From the NCBI GenBank assembly GCA_951394045.1, contig OX595985.1, forward strand, positions 2,542,001 to 2,606,000: DNA of 64,000 nucleotides. Reading direction: 5' to 3'. Every line of letters begins with the position of its first letter. Position 1 is the stretch's first letter. Shown piece by piece: positions 30,257 through 40,645 of this stretch. A program made the position numbers and the translations under genes. The notes under the pieces were generated by a model. The model ran no database searches. It saw only the letters and a list, made by a program, of their open reading frames with translations, and had not been told where the DNA came from. The stretch is from Nitzschia sp. DOCU1. Its lineage: Eukaryota > Bacillariophyta > Bacillariophyceae > Bacillariales > Bacillariaceae.

Positions 30257-31624
30257 ATGGATTCGATTCAAGTCCATAAACCACCATACCAGGCGAAGTT
30301 TTGGGTGTGCTTGATTGAACTTCTCGTATCCATGGGCATCGGTCGAGTGCCAACATTGCGATGTTTTAATCCAGCAAGGCGGCAACTCTATCAACGTCAG
30401 ACAAAGCCATTGCAACCGATCCTTCTCTCTCGATGGATGCTACGGCTGAGCGCCTTGGTTGTGTTTGTGCTACTATGGATTCTTCATGGTCAATCTCGTA
30501 TTTTATTACTGCATCGCAATTCTTCTCTATCGGCCTCGGATTTCACTAACAGCGGTAGCCCAGAATTCCACGCCATCAATCTGAGGCATTCTTCAAACGA
30601 CCAAAACAATCCACAAAAGCTCCAACTTCGTCTGGATTGGACCAATCTTGAGCCCATGTCCGATTTGACCCGACAAATGGTGGCTCATCAAAAGAATTGT
30701 TCGGCACCCATGGGAACCTTTGTGTATAGAAATCGGTTCGGCCTGGGGAGTGACTTGCATGTTTGGGGGCAGGCACTCTGCAATGGAATGCAAAGTGGAT
30801 GGAGACTACGTACCGTTGGTAACTGGACGTGGATGGATCAAACAAGTTGTGGGCAAGAAGGATCGCCAATGTTGTGCTATTTTGAATCGTCAGAACTGAA
30901 TTGTCCTGAGGATTTAAAAGAAGCGATTCAAAACAAAGAATTAGATCCAACCAGAGCATTGGGCCGTTCCAATGGAATCGTACAGGATCAATGTCAGTCT
31001 ATTTATCAGGGCATGGACCGATTACAAGTGCGGCGTTCTGCGATGGAGTTTTTGTTTCTTCGTCTTACTCCACGTGTGGTACAAGAGGCTCAACGGCAAC
31101 TCAATATGGTTTTTCAGGGTCTGGATCAAGTGCCCAGTAGTCTCATTACAGTGCACATACGGTGGGGCGACAAGGAGCGTGAAATGAAGTTGGTGGAGAT
31201 ACATGCGTACATTCGGGCAGTCCAAAGGATTTTGGATCGACGACAGGAGGAGTTTGGCATCCAAAGTCAAAGCGAGGCACCCCACATTTACCTTGCCACG
31301 GAAGATCCAGAGGCGGTGCAGCAGTTTCGTAATCAAATGCCAAGTGGGTGGAATCTCTACGTCGACCAAGCCTTTGTCGACTTGTTGCCCTACCGAGTCC
31401 AAGAATACAATGGAAGTCCCAAAATGTCCAAGGCTGTTCATGGGCGAGCTGGATTGATTACACTAGGATCTCTATTGGTGGCCATGGAGGCCAACGACTT
31501 TGTGCTTACGACGGCGAGCAATTGGAGCCGCGTCATGAACGAACTACGTCAGACAATCCTCGATCCGAGATGCGGCAATTGCACGGGTATGATCGATCTT
31601 CGAAAGGTTCGAAATGAATGGTAG
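30257..31624 (+). CDS. GT23-type (FUT8/NodZ-like) fucosyltransferase
   Basis: A single exon of 455 residues. A transmembrane segment at ~68-82 (LSALVVFVLLWILHG) makes it a type II Golgi protein; translation might begin at a later Met nearer the anchor. The catalytic domain shows the three GT23 blocks: SLITVHIRWGDKEREM (binding of GDP-fucose), IYLATEDPEAVQQF, and FVLTTASNWSRVMNEL near the end. Related enzymes add alpha-1,6-fucose to N-glycan cores or chitin oligosaccharides. Several N-x-S/T sites and paired Cys support luminal location. Acceptor specificity cannot be read from the sequence. Confidence 0.78.
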   Translation: MDSIQVHKPPYQAKFWVCLIELLVSMGIGRVPTLRCFNPARRQLYQRQTKPLQPILLSRWMLRLSALVVFVLLWILHGQSRILLLHRNSSLSASDFTNSGSPEFHAINLRHSSNDQNNPQKLQLRLDWTNLEPMSDLTRQMVAHQKNCSAPMGTFVYRNRFGLGSDLHVWGQALCNGMQSGWRLRTVGNWTWMDQTSCGQEGSPMLCYFESSELNCPEDLKEAIQNKELDPTRALGRSNGIVQDQCQSIYQGMDRLQVRRSAMEFLFLRLTPRVVQEAQRQLNMVFQGLDQVPSSLITVHIRWGDKEREMKLVEIHAYIRAVQRILDRRQEEFGIQSQSEAPHIYLATEDPEAVQQFRNQMPSGWNLYVDQAFVDLLPYRVQEYNGSPKMSKAVHGRAGLITLGSLLVAMEANDFVLTTASNWSRVMNELRQTILDPRCGNCTGMIDLRKVRNEW

Positions 31625-32225
31625 AATGATACAATCGCTGTAATTCAGAGTAGTACTTTTCGTATTTGCGACCAATAGAACGGTTTGCAAATAGCTCACT
31701 CCTAGAACTGCCGACGCGCCAATACCAAGGACGATCCCTTTAGATGGCCCAGAAGCGCGGCATTTCCTCAAAGTGCAGGTAGAAAGGCCAACTGTGGAGG
31801 AATAGATTCATGGCTGGGATTTGATCTCGTCGTTCCCTGCACCGACCGTCAACAGCCTCAGCCCCACTTTGAGTCGCAGATTGCAATCCATGCCAAGTTT
31901 CCCGCAGTCTCACTAGTGTTCCTGGTGCTAATACCACATAGAAGTATTGTGACGAGAAACGGGCGATTACTAAATAATGGCATTATTCTTTGATGTGTGG
32001 TTTCGAGTAGCGCGCCGGGCAATGGGCATTGGGTGCGCACAAACGGAGGATAACGGTGTTCGCTCTTCGCTCGTGGTGTTGGTCATGATTTTGATGATTG
32101 CATGGACGAATTGACAATGGTTTTGGAGGGCATCGTAACAACCTTCATCTTCAGAGCCTCCCTTACGAGCCTCCATCAAAGCATAGACTGCCATTAACCT
32201 ACAGCCAGATATATTCTTCTCGACA
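31625..32225. other. Intergenic with antiporter-derived relic
   Basis: A 600-base gap between the GT23-like and FkbM-like genes. Its middle part is repeat copy C. The rest has no recognisable gene. Confidence 0.5.
31676..31871. repeat. Direct repeat, copy C (relic of antiporter 3' end)
   Basis: About 195 bp that align along their whole length with 33963-34156. Shared words include CCAATACCAAGGACGATCCC, GGTAGAAAGGC and CAACAGCCTCAGCCCCAC. Read on the minus strand, the last part corresponds to the antiporter C-terminus (GAEAV...), but a few inserted bases shift the frame, so this copy is dead. Confidence 0.8.
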
Positions 32226-33176
32226 ATGCTGCTGAGTAAGAAACTCCCAAGCCACGAGCACGGCCGGTCATTTTCATTTCGTGTCACCACCGCCATCGGG
32301 GGATCGATTTTGTTCATGCTTCTACTCACCGCTTTCAAAAATCCTTCTCCTCGATGGCTGATCCATCAGCTGCCAATAACTATTGAGAAAACGGAAGATC
32401 CTGCTGCTGCTGTTGTTCCTGCTGCATCGTCTCAAGAAGGATCCATCAGCAATTCTAGAAGAGCTTTTGCGACCGATGCCACAAAATGTACCGAACCGGT
32501 CAATTTGGATGTGAAGGAGTGGTATCGTTCACAGGATGGAGAAGACAAGACTTTGTTGCGGTGGTTTCGAAATGTTTGCAACGGACGTTATTTGGAGATG
32601 GGAGCTCTCGATGGATTGACCTTCAGCAATACTTATTTCTATGAAAAGGCCATGAACTGGAAGGGCCTTTTGATAGAACCAAGCCCAATTAATTATCAAA
32701 AGCTGGTGAACAATCGTCCTGGTAACATCAATGTCCACGCCGCCGTTTGCGAAGAGACTAGAACCCTACACTGGCATGAAGGACGCCATGGGGCCATTGG
32801 TGGGATTTGGGAATTTTCCAAACCAGCTTTTCGCGATAGATGGTGGAAGGGGGCAAGCATCGAAAATGACCCAGAGATAACTTGTATTCCCATTACTGAC
32901 ATACTACAGCAACACCTACCAGGAACAGATTACTTTGATTTTTACTCTTTGGATGTGGAAGGTGGAGAATTGAGTGTGTTGTACGGTATTGATCTTGACA
33001 AGATTGCTTTTGGCATCATCTTCATTGAGGCTGACACTCACGACCTACGTCGCAATTTTGCCATTCGAACGAAATTGGAATCGCATGGATACATTTACCT
33101 CGGAGACGAACAAAGAAGTTCGTGGTTTATCAACCCCGACTTTCACACTATCTACGCTCAGTTCATGTATGAATAG
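32226..33176 (+). CDS. FkbM-family methyltransferase, type II membrane
   Basis: A single exon of 316 residues. A membrane anchor at ~20-36 (VTTAIGGSILFMLLLTAF) precedes a Pro/Ala-rich stem. The methyltransferase domain has the FkbM signature: SQDGEDKTLLRWF, GRYLEMGALDGLTFSNTYFYE (SAM binding), GLLIEPSP, and DFYSLDVEGGELSVL with the catalytic-site Asp-Val-Glu-Gly. FkbM enzymes O-methylate sugars or polyketides. With a Golgi-type anchor and glycan-enzyme neighbours, sugar methylation is the best guess. The gene lies between two direct repeats derived from the antiporter 3' end. Confidence 0.8.
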   Translation: MLLSKKLPSHEHGRSFSFRVTTAIGGSILFMLLLTAFKNPSPRWLIHQLPITIEKTEDPAAAVVPAASSQEGSISNSRRAFATDATKCTEPVNLDVKEWYRSQDGEDKTLLRWFRNVCNGRYLEMGALDGLTFSNTYFYEKAMNWKGLLIEPSPINYQKLVNNRPGNINVHAAVCEETRTLHWHEGRHGAIGGIWEFSKPAFRDRWWKGASIENDPEITCIPITDILQQHLPGTDYFDFYSLDVEGGELSVLYGIDLDKIAFGIIFIEADTHDLRRNFAIRTKLESHGYIYLGDEQRSSWFINPDFHTIYAQFMYE

Positions 33177-33962
33177 ACAACCAGCAGAAGATGCAAACTA
33201 AACTTTACAGGCGTTTTTAACCTATATGCTTCCACTTCGTTCCCTAAGATGGTAAGCATATCCTCCAACACTCCTGTACTAGTGTGGACTTAGATGATCC
33301 CGGCAATTAGTTGGAACCGAAGGTCAGCCGAGTTTGCCATTGCCGTCAGTCGTATCCATCATGACCAGACGGACCCACCCGAATGCTTGCAAACGATCCA
33401 GCCAGTATGCGGCTGAAGTTAGTTGTCCAATCCTGTACCAACCCACGACGGAATGGATGATATCATTTGATACGGACCAGTATTAGTTCCCCGGGGGAAG
33501 TATTGGCAGGGGCTCGAAGGATTGGATTCGAAAATGACGCATGTGCTCAACTTTCATCAAATTCGTGCATGGCTAGATAAACGATTCACGCCACGATACT
33601 AGTACGATGATTCAAAAGATTGCCCTGCTTCATGTACGAGGTGAGCCCCGTGTGTATATTCTTTGATTCCCAAAACCAAATGATCGGCTCTTGCCATTCG
33701 CCCACCTTACAATCCAAGGTGTCTTATGGCGTGAAGATCCTTGAACACTGTACATCGCCTCTATAGACGGTAGAGTAGCTACTGCCTTGTTCTATTAATG
33801 ATTGAGTTTGGTTGTTTGGTTGTACACGTAGCAGGTGAGTCGTTTCACGTACTGGAATTTCATTGTTTTCACCATTCTACAGTTTTCACTTACTCTTATC
33901 CATCTGGAAAAAAGAACAAGATTGATACTACAGAAGAACTTCTCAAGCACACGACTTGACGC
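33177..33962. other. Intergenic, no gene seen
   Basis: About 0.8 kb between the FkbM stop and repeat copy D. There are many stops in all frames and no recognisable product. It may be decayed sequence from the duplication that produced the flanking repeats. Confidence 0.4.
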
Positions 33963-34156
33963 ATGGAACTGTTTGCAAATAGCCCACTCCCAGAACTGCC
34001 AACGTGCCAATACCAAGGACGATCCCTTTAGGTGGCCCGGAGGGCGTCATTGCCTCAAAACACAATTTTAGGTAGAAAGGCGAATTGCAGAGTCACAGGT
34101 TCATGGTTGGGATATGATCTCATCGTTCCCTGCACCCTCAACAGCCTCAGCCCCAC
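33963..34156. repeat. Direct repeat, copy D (antiporter 3' end)
   Basis: The in-place partner of copy C. It covers the last ~55 coding bases and the 3' flank of the antiporter gene. The two copies differ by scattered substitutions and small indels, so the duplication is not recent. Confidence 0.8.
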
Positions 34157-35549
34157 GTTCACCGCAACTTCCTTGTGCGCCTTCGAGCTCTTTCCCCTCT
34201 TCATCCTCATGAACGGGCACGGCATAGGGAAAGAGGGCAAGGGTCGTCCGTAAAAGCAGTGGACTTACAACGGTCGAGAGCAAGATCGCGAGCACGACAC
34301 TGGCATACAAGTCCGATGGGATCAACCCTTCCGTCACGCCGAAAACGGCAACTACAAAGGCAAACTCAGCCTCCCCCGCCATACTGAAACCAACGACTGC
34401 GCAGTCTCGGAGATGCTCGCCTCTCCATCGTCGCATGTTGGCGCCAAACATGGGAGTTAGCAAGGGTCCGACGGCGATCTTTCCAACAAGAGCAAGCGAA
34501 AGCAAGAAACCTCGTCCAATGACAACGGAATCCCCAAACAGAGAAAGAGGTACTTGGAATCCAATGGTTGCGGCAAAGAAGAGTTTCATCAACCAGTCAA
34601 TAAGTTTCTTGAATTCCTTACGGAATCTAGCGTCCAAGCCGGGGACTTGGCAAAAGGCGAGGCCCGCGAGAAAGGCTCCCAGAAGGTAGGAAGCTCTTGT
34701 GTAGTAGGTAGCAGGTAGAAGTGCAATTAGTAGTACGACAAGAGAAACAAGTGAAAACGAAACCTTGTCTTCTTCAATGTCCCGAGTTTTCACCTGGTTG
34801 AGTCGAAATAGGTCCAAGCATCGCGAGCATGACGGAAGCCTTGAATAGTCAAAGAGTCTCGAGATGACAGAAGGGGCAACGAACAAAGCCAACGCTCCCC
34901 CCAAGAATAGCCAGGAGAAAGCACCGACGATAGGTGCAATAATGTCCGCCAAGTTCAAGTCGCCTTGGGCTGTTAACGCCTGCAGTTGGCTCAGCACGAG
35001 AAGGGCCAAGATATCGTCCACAATCGCTGCCGCCACGACCAGCTGTCCAATCGGCATTTCCAGTACACCACATTGACCAAGAACATTAATGGCGATTCCA
35101 GCGCTCGTAGGACCAAAACAACAGCCCATTGCAATGACAGTGCTGCCGGTCTGGTCCAGCGCCGCCCACGACAAGAGCATTCCGAGAGAAATCGGCAGAA
35201 TAGATCCAACGACTGCCATTATGAAACCCCGTGGCCCAATCGTTTTGAGAATTTCGAGATCCATCTCAAGTCCAGCCTGAGCCATGAGTAAGACCAATCC
35301 AAGATTACCCAAAAGGACCCATGCCTCCACCTGTGGTATCACTGCCAGACCTTCTGGGCCCATGGCCATGCCAGCAAGAATGTAGCCGACCAATGGCGGT
35401 ACAATCCGCAGAGCCCGACGGCAAATGACATCACCGAGCAAAAAGAGTACCAAAAAGAAGACTAGCGTTGACATTAAATCTTCATAGCTGCTCGGCACTC
35501 CCGTGAACAATTCCTCGTCCGCATTTTCGCTCTGAGAAACCTCACTCAT
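34101..35549 (-). CDS. CPA2-family cation/proton antiporter
   Basis: A single exon of 482 residues, counted from the ATG at MSEVSQSEN; the open frame upstream begins with GTG. About 12 hydrophobic segments are visible. The CPA2 core is clear: VPPLVGYILAGMAMGPEGLA, then QAGLEMDLEIL, and the ion-binding helix AAAIVDDILALLVLS with the paired Asp used by electrogenic NapA/NhaA-type exchangers. A further conserved stretch, FSMAGEAEFAFVVA, matches the family. No C-terminal TrkA/RCK domain is present; the protein ends in a short acidic tail. It exchanges K+ or Na+ for H+ across a membrane whose identity cannot be told, since no targeting peptide is evident. Confidence 0.85.
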   Translation of the reverse strand: MSEVSQSENADEELFTGVPSSYEDLMSTLVFFLVLFLLGDVICRRALRIVPPLVGYILAGMAMGPEGLAVIPQVEAWVLLGNLGLVLLMAQAGLEMDLEILKTIGPRGFIMAVVGSILPISLGMLLSWAALDQTGSTVIAMGCCFGPTSAGIAINVLGQCGVLEMPIGQLVVAAAIVDDILALLVLSQLQALTAQGDLNLADIIAPIVGAFSWLFLGGALALFVAPSVISRLFDYSRLPSCSRCLDLFRLNQVKTRDIEEDKVSFSLVSLVVLLIALLPATYYTRASYLLGAFLAGLAFCQVPGLDARFRKEFKKLIDWLMKLFFAATIGFQVPLSLFGDSVVIGRGFLLSLALVGKIAVGPLLTPMFGANMRRWRGEHLRDCAVVGFSMAGEAEFAFVVAVFGVTEGLIPSDLYASVVLAILLSTVVSPLLLRTTLALFPYAVPVHEDEEGKELEGAQGSCGERGAEAVEGAGNDEIISQP

Positions 35550-36173
35550 TGTCACAACAAAATGAGAGCATTCACGGCATTGCTGGTCTATAATGCTAGT
35601 GCTCACGACGATGTGCTACCGACTAGTCGCTTTCAATCTTCCAGTCGCTTTGACTTCTGTTTACGAGTACGAGTGTCACGCATGTCTCTGAGAAATGTCG
35701 AAGGGAGAATGCAAGAGCGTGATGTGTCGGTCATCGTCATTTTTTCCTTTGTTCCTTTTGTTTCTGGCGACTAATTGGAAACGATGACGTCATTTTTTAA
35801 GTCGAAAGAATCGTTTTTCTTCGTTTTTGCTCTTTGCCTCTATTTATGATGGCGCCGGTTCACGTCGACTATACTACGATTGCCTGTAGGCAAAGAACAA
35901 TGGGTCCATCGTACACTAAGTCTCTGCTACTCTAGCTAGCTACCGAGGTTATACAGGAATCGAATATCCCCGGACAAATCTAGTAACTCTTCTATTGACT
36001 CAACCGTTCGGTAGAGAGTATGCCCGTCGTACCTGGGTTGAATGGCTCTAGAGACACTTACAATTCTTGCACCAAGGACATCAAGAAAAAAGGACATGTG
36101 TATTCTATATTTGTATTCAGCTGGAATACAGTCGTCTCCTAGTACAAGTATCGTAGTAGCTACCCCGTGTCAA
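35550..36173. other. Intergenic, no gene seen
   Basis: About 620 bases between the antiporter start and the SAE1 stop. It presumably holds the antiporter promoter. No motif stands out. Confidence 0.4.
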
Positions 36174-37301
36174 TTACGATTCCTTTGTTGTTGGCTGCAC
36201 CAAAAAGGTCCACGCCTTGCACGTCTTGCCGTCAAACAACAGAGTATTGTTGGCCGGTTCTCCCTTGCCACTAATAACTTTGATGATTTCATTGCCAAGA
36301 ATGCCACCCAGGACAGCACATACGGGTGCCATTTGGGCCATGCCCGCCTGTCCTAACGCTGCCAAGGTTTCTTTGGGAAGTGTCACATTTTGCGATTCCA
36401 AGTAGCTCGGCCAAACCGTCTCGTCAAAGGGATATTCTTGTTGCTGTGCTCCGTCACCGGGAAAGTGTCCCTTTTGGGCTTGATATTCTAAAAGACATCG
36501 GTACTGCAAGTACACGGCAGGCGGTGTCTTGTGGAAACGATTGACACAGTGTTGTAAAGGAACCTTGACGAGTTCTTCCAAACTTGTATAATTCGAAAGA
36601 GGGACAGGATCCAACAGTTTCTTGCCTTGTTCGGGTCGAAATGTTAGATCCTTGCCCAAATCCATCAAGGCCGCTCCATTCCAGCCAAAGCAGTCCACTA
36701 GATAAAACTGAATATTGAGTTCTCGAGCCATTTTGGAGAGTCGCACGGCCTCGTCAAGTGGAATTTGCGAGGCTACAATGACCGTAAAGGCTTTTACATC
36801 GTCTTGCACAAGATCCGAAACGTTCGTTTCGAGAATCGGGCAACCATCCAACAAGGGATTCATTTCCTCCACCAAAGGTTGCACCGCATGTGCGACGGAC
36901 GCATACTTGAGACGCTTTTCAGGTTGCGTGGGAGTAAAAAAGTGGGGTTCCATCCCGGAAGCCGGTCGAGTATCACAAAGCGTCGCTTTAATGCCGGCCA
37001 AGGCCAGATTCTTCAAGATTTCGGCCGTCACTCCCGTCACGTTAATGTACAGGACGCGAGAATTCATCATTTTTTGTTGCGACTCGGCACCCCACAATCG
37101 GACCTGACGGTCGTAGCGGGAAATGTCCACTTCTTTCTTATGGCTGCTGCTGGGGTCTTCAGGCGACATGATCTTTTTGATACTCTTGTGATCTATCAGT
37201 TGAACTCGTTGTTCTGGTGTCGAGTTGCGATTGTGGAGGCGGGTCAAAATGACTTCGCGTTTTTGGGGAATGCGGCATTGCCGGATCTTTCTTCTCATCA
37301 T
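36174..37301 (-). CDS. SAE1: SUMO-activating enzyme subunit 1
   Basis: A single exon of 375 residues. The hallmark of E1-type ThiF domains is near residue 59: ISRYDRQVRLWGAESQQKM. Next come SRVLYINVTGVTAEILKNLALAGIKATLCD, where the Rossmann Gly motif is altered as expected for the non-catalytic subunit, and FYLVDCFGWNGAALMDL. The C-terminal ThiF helix QMAPVCAVLGGILGNEIIKVISGKGEP matches SAE1/AOS1. It pairs with UBA2 to adenylate SUMO. The first ~45 residues are basic and may be over-long; a Met at IMSPEDP is an alternative start. There is no catalytic Cys domain, as normal for this subunit. Confidence 0.9.
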   Translation of the reverse strand: MMRRKIRQCRIPQKREVILTRLHNRNSTPEQRVQLIDHKSIKKIMSPEDPSSSHKKEVDISRYDRQVRLWGAESQQKMMNSRVLYINVTGVTAEILKNLALAGIKATLCDTRPASGMEPHFFTPTQPEKRLKYASVAHAVQPLVEEMNPLLDGCPILETNVSDLVQDDVKAFTVIVASQIPLDEAVRLSKMARELNIQFYLVDCFGWNGAALMDLGKDLTFRPEQGKKLLDPVPLSNYTSLEELVKVPLQHCVNRFHKTPPAVYLQYRCLLEYQAQKGHFPGDGAQQQEYPFDETVWPSYLESQNVTLPKETLAALGQAGMAQMAPVCAVLGGILGNEIIKVISGKGEPANNTLLFDGKTCKAWTFLVQPTTKES

Positions 37302-37583
37302 CGTCGTCGTTGGATTGGAGGGAGAGGAGACCGCCCGACCGCGCGCAAGCCGTGTTTTGGGATCCTAGAGTACTGTAGCGTCTGGCCGACCTTTCGCGCA
37401 TCGGACTTTTGGCTCCCCCACGACAATGTAGCCACGTGGAAGCCTTTACAAAAAATGAGGCATACAGCACGCTTCGCTACGACGAAAAAGATGATTCGAT
37501 TCGATTCATTCATTCGTCGGCGCCAAGGCAAGGGATGAGCAGAACGTCGACGCCATGTCAACACACATTGTCTTGCTTTTACC

Positions 37584-38246
37584 ATGACGTTTCTCTTGTC
37601 TCGTGCTTCCAAACACCTTACCTTTCGGTCGTACAAGCGGACCTCAATCTTGCGTCGTCTTGAAAATGCCACGTTGTCTCCAACACAACCAAAACAACTG
37701 GGCCATGATGATATTGTCCATCAGGCGACGACAATGTGCAGGGGGCTGGCCACAGAAGAGGGAAAGCGCCACCGCCGACAACAACGAGTAGCAAGTCACT
37801 CCGAGGCACAAACGTCGTCATCCTTCCAAAAACCCTCTGCTACCGCCATGCTTCCCATGGCAGTGGGGCCCGTCATGTTTCTTCTCTGGGCAGTTTCGAA
37901 TTATTATTTGAACAATCGACAGCTCAAGTTGAATGAAGAACTTCGACAGAAATTTGAAGCAGAATATGCCGAGAATAATCGAGACGAATTGGAGTCATTG
38001 CCCATTTTATTTCATTGTATCATTCGACGAACACAAGGCTTTACACATTGTCTCTCAAACATTCAAGTGGGCGATGTGGTGGAAGTTTTGGCCGAAGGCG
38101 TGGGGCCCAACCGTGAATACAATCTATGTCGGTTTCCAGTCGCGGAACATCAACCACATGCGAGGGATACTATAGGGTGGTTTCCTATTCGATGGCTTCA
38201 AAAACTACAAGACTATGAACGGATGATTGAACGAGCGTCGAAATGA
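37584..38246 (+). CDS. Mitochondrial-type membrane protein with SH3-like domain
   Basis: A single exon of 220 residues. The N-terminus (MTFLLSRASKHLTFRSYKRTS) is basic and amphipathic like a presequence. One transmembrane segment is near 90-108 (MAVGPVMFLLWAVSNYYL), followed by a charged helix (RQLKLNEELRQKFEAEY). The C-terminal ~65 residues look like an SH3 fold: VGDVVEVLAEGVGPNREYNL and then GWFPIRWLQKL. Domain and location are inferred; the protein family is not one I recognise. It is divergent from SAE1. Confidence 0.65.
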   Translation: MTFLLSRASKHLTFRSYKRTSILRRLENATLSPTQPKQLGHDDIVHQATTMCRGLATEEGKRHRRQQRVASHSEAQTSSSFQKPSATAMLPMAVGPVMFLLWAVSNYYLNNRQLKLNEELRQKFEAEYAENNRDELESLPILFHCIIRRTQGFTHCLSNIQVGDVVEVLAEGVGPNREYNLCRFPVAEHQPHARDTIGWFPIRWLQKLQDYERMIERASK

Positions 38247-38724
38247 AGATACTTTTGCTGGCATCATGCTTGAGGAATAAAGGTCATTCATTTTCGTTTC
38301 GCTACATGGCGACAAACCCGTTGGGCTGGACGTCTTCTTTACGTATGGTGTATGGTGGCTGTAGCACGGGACCCGCTTAACCTTGATTGATGCACTTGCC
38401 GCTTTGGGCTCTTGGAGCGTTGAAGTGGGTGATGTTAATGCGGCCAGAAATCTTTCAGCAATGAGGTCTTCAGGTAGAAACGACACGACTTTTGACATGG
38501 GTAGCGATTTCCATAGTCTGCTCATTGTTCTTAGAGACAAGGAGCTTGACCGACGCTACAAATTGCAACACTGATGATGACATTTTATCGAAGAAGTTGT
38601 TTACAGCGTCGAATCCACACAGCCGACACCTGTAGATAACAGACGGCAACCAGAATACACCATCACGAGCGAGTTTCTACTAGAAGCCAACAAGCGATTT
38701 CAATATTGGTATATCGTATTTCGT
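38247..38724. other. Intergenic, no gene seen
   Basis: A gap of ~480 bases between convergent genes. A 111-codon minus-strand frame overlaps it without a recognisable domain and is judged to be chance. Confidence 0.4.
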
Positions 38725-40645
38725 TTATCCTACTGGAAGTGGCTCACCAGCCATCTGCAACGGGACGCCTAGAAAGCCCACCGCCGACGTCTCCTTCAGC
38801 TCCAGTGATTGCTTGGGATCCGGTCCATCCACATCCACGTACAGATTCATCTCCCGTAAACACAAATCTTCCAATAACTCTTTCAAGACTTCTAATCGTA
38901 GTTGACGATCCGACTGCATCTTCTCCAATCGTTCCTTCACCATATTCAGCGACTCGTCCGGAGCCCCGGCGATACTCATTGCCATTTCTGCTTGACGGAT
39001 TTGATCGGGCAAGTCAACGTTCTCGCGTTGCAATTCATGTTGACGCTCTACCATGGAAAACCAGTCCAAAAGCTGGCACTTTAAGAGCTCCACATCAAAC
39101 GATTCGGTGCAGCCCTTGACGATTGCAGCATTGAAATCTACGTGATGGCTTCTTTGATGATTTGACGATGAAGTCACCGCAAAGGCATTCTTTCTCTTGA
39201 CTAGACTTGATAAACATTCCAAATGCCACAAAAAGTCATCAATGCGTGATTTCAAATCTCCGTAGGCGACCGAGGAGTTTCCAGGCATCTCATCATCGCG
39301 AGGAAAACCTTGAAGATCCAACAAAATGGGCCGGATGCCTGTCGAAGTCCCTGCTCCTCCTTTGCGACACAAGATACATTTCAAGCGCTTTTGAATGAAA
39401 CAAAAAATAAAATGAGATGTTGAAAAAACAGTCAGTAACAGGGATAGCAGAGAGACTTACACGAACAGTATTTTGGAGATCCGTCAATTGGTCTTCCTCG
39501 ACTACCCCTGGCACTACCTTAATGCGCGCCTTCTTTTGATCCAAGTTTCTAGCCAGCTCCGTGAATGGATATAGCGCCTGACCAATATCTTGCTCCAGTT
39601 GTTCACTCTGTCGTTCCAGAGCTAGTAGCTCGACCAGTGCAGGATTCTTCAACAATGTTTGAAAATCGTCCCCCAGACTTTTGCTCTTTCCACCCCTAGC
39701 TGATTTTGATTGTAGGCAAGACTCGACGAGTTCCATGGACGGGGCCCGCAGCAGTGTCTGGTGAGCTTCAAGAAAAGCTCGGAGGGGGGCTCGGTACTCG
39801 GATTTCACAAGATACAGACGTTTTGTGACCACTGCATCTGCTTCCATTGCCTGCCGAAAGTGGTACAACCGCATAGGCAAATCTTCCATAATCAATGAAA
39901 TCAACAACGACGCCTGACGCTCACTTGCACCACTAAGCAAGTGTTTCTTCAAGGCCGCCGAATTCTCGTCCTTTCCCCCGGTCGACAAGGGCGAAAGAGC
40001 ATCGGCCTCCCTGCCTACAAAGGGATGCTTAGCGAGATTTCGAATCCAACGTTGACAGGCCGAGTAGCAATCGTCCGCCCACACATGATCGGGACAAATC
40101 AACCGTGGAGACTCCCAGCAATCCTTACGGCGCTGCATCGGAGCTCTGCGGCAAGTTTCTTCTTTGGCTTCCAAGACACCCGCCGCAACACCTTGTGGGC
40201 CGACACCACTCATCAACGCAGTCGAAGTGCTGTGGTGGGCACCTCCTGCCGACGAAATACTCTCATACGGATCAGATAAATTCGCAGACTGAGCAAATTT
40301 GTCTGTACTCAAGCGTTCAATCACGTCCATGGAACATTCCAGGCACTGTCGTGCAAAAGCTTCACACAAGGCCTTGCCCGGGGAGTCCTCATCTTTCTCT
40401 ACCAGCGTTTGTAGTACAAGCTGGGACTGACGCTTGGTGTCGAGACAGCACGCCAATAGGGCGTTGCTACTGCAGATTGTCGCGGTCAGTTGACCTTCAT
40501 TGGACCGAAAGAGTGCCAGATCCAAGAGAGTCGTTAAGCCTGGCACCGCCTTGAGTTCCAACGGATGATCCTCCGATTGCCCGGCATGTGTTTTGTGGTC
40601 CACCAGGACCATTGACAAAAGCCGTCCAACTATTTCTGTTAACAT
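38725..40645 (-). CDS. Coiled-coil protein of unknown function
   Basis: Two exons, 40645-39461 and 39387-38725 (GTAAGT..AAAG), give 615 residues. The start is the ATG at MLTEIVGRLL. Mostly helical: helix-rich N-terminus (LTTLLDLALFRSNEGQLTATI), a Cys-containing middle part (LICPDHVWADDCYSACQRWI), a long charged coiled coil (ALERQSEQLEQDIGQALYPFTELARNLDQKK) and, just after the splice junction, KCILCRKGG. Another coil in the C-terminus has RQHELQRENVDLPDQIRQAE. There is no signal, membrane segment or enzymatic motif. The architecture suggests a structural or tethering subunit, but I cannot name a family. Confidence 0.65.

Noticed and set aside
38205..38540. 111-codon minus-strand frame between convergent genes
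   Set aside because: It overlaps the end of a supported gene and has no recognisable feature.
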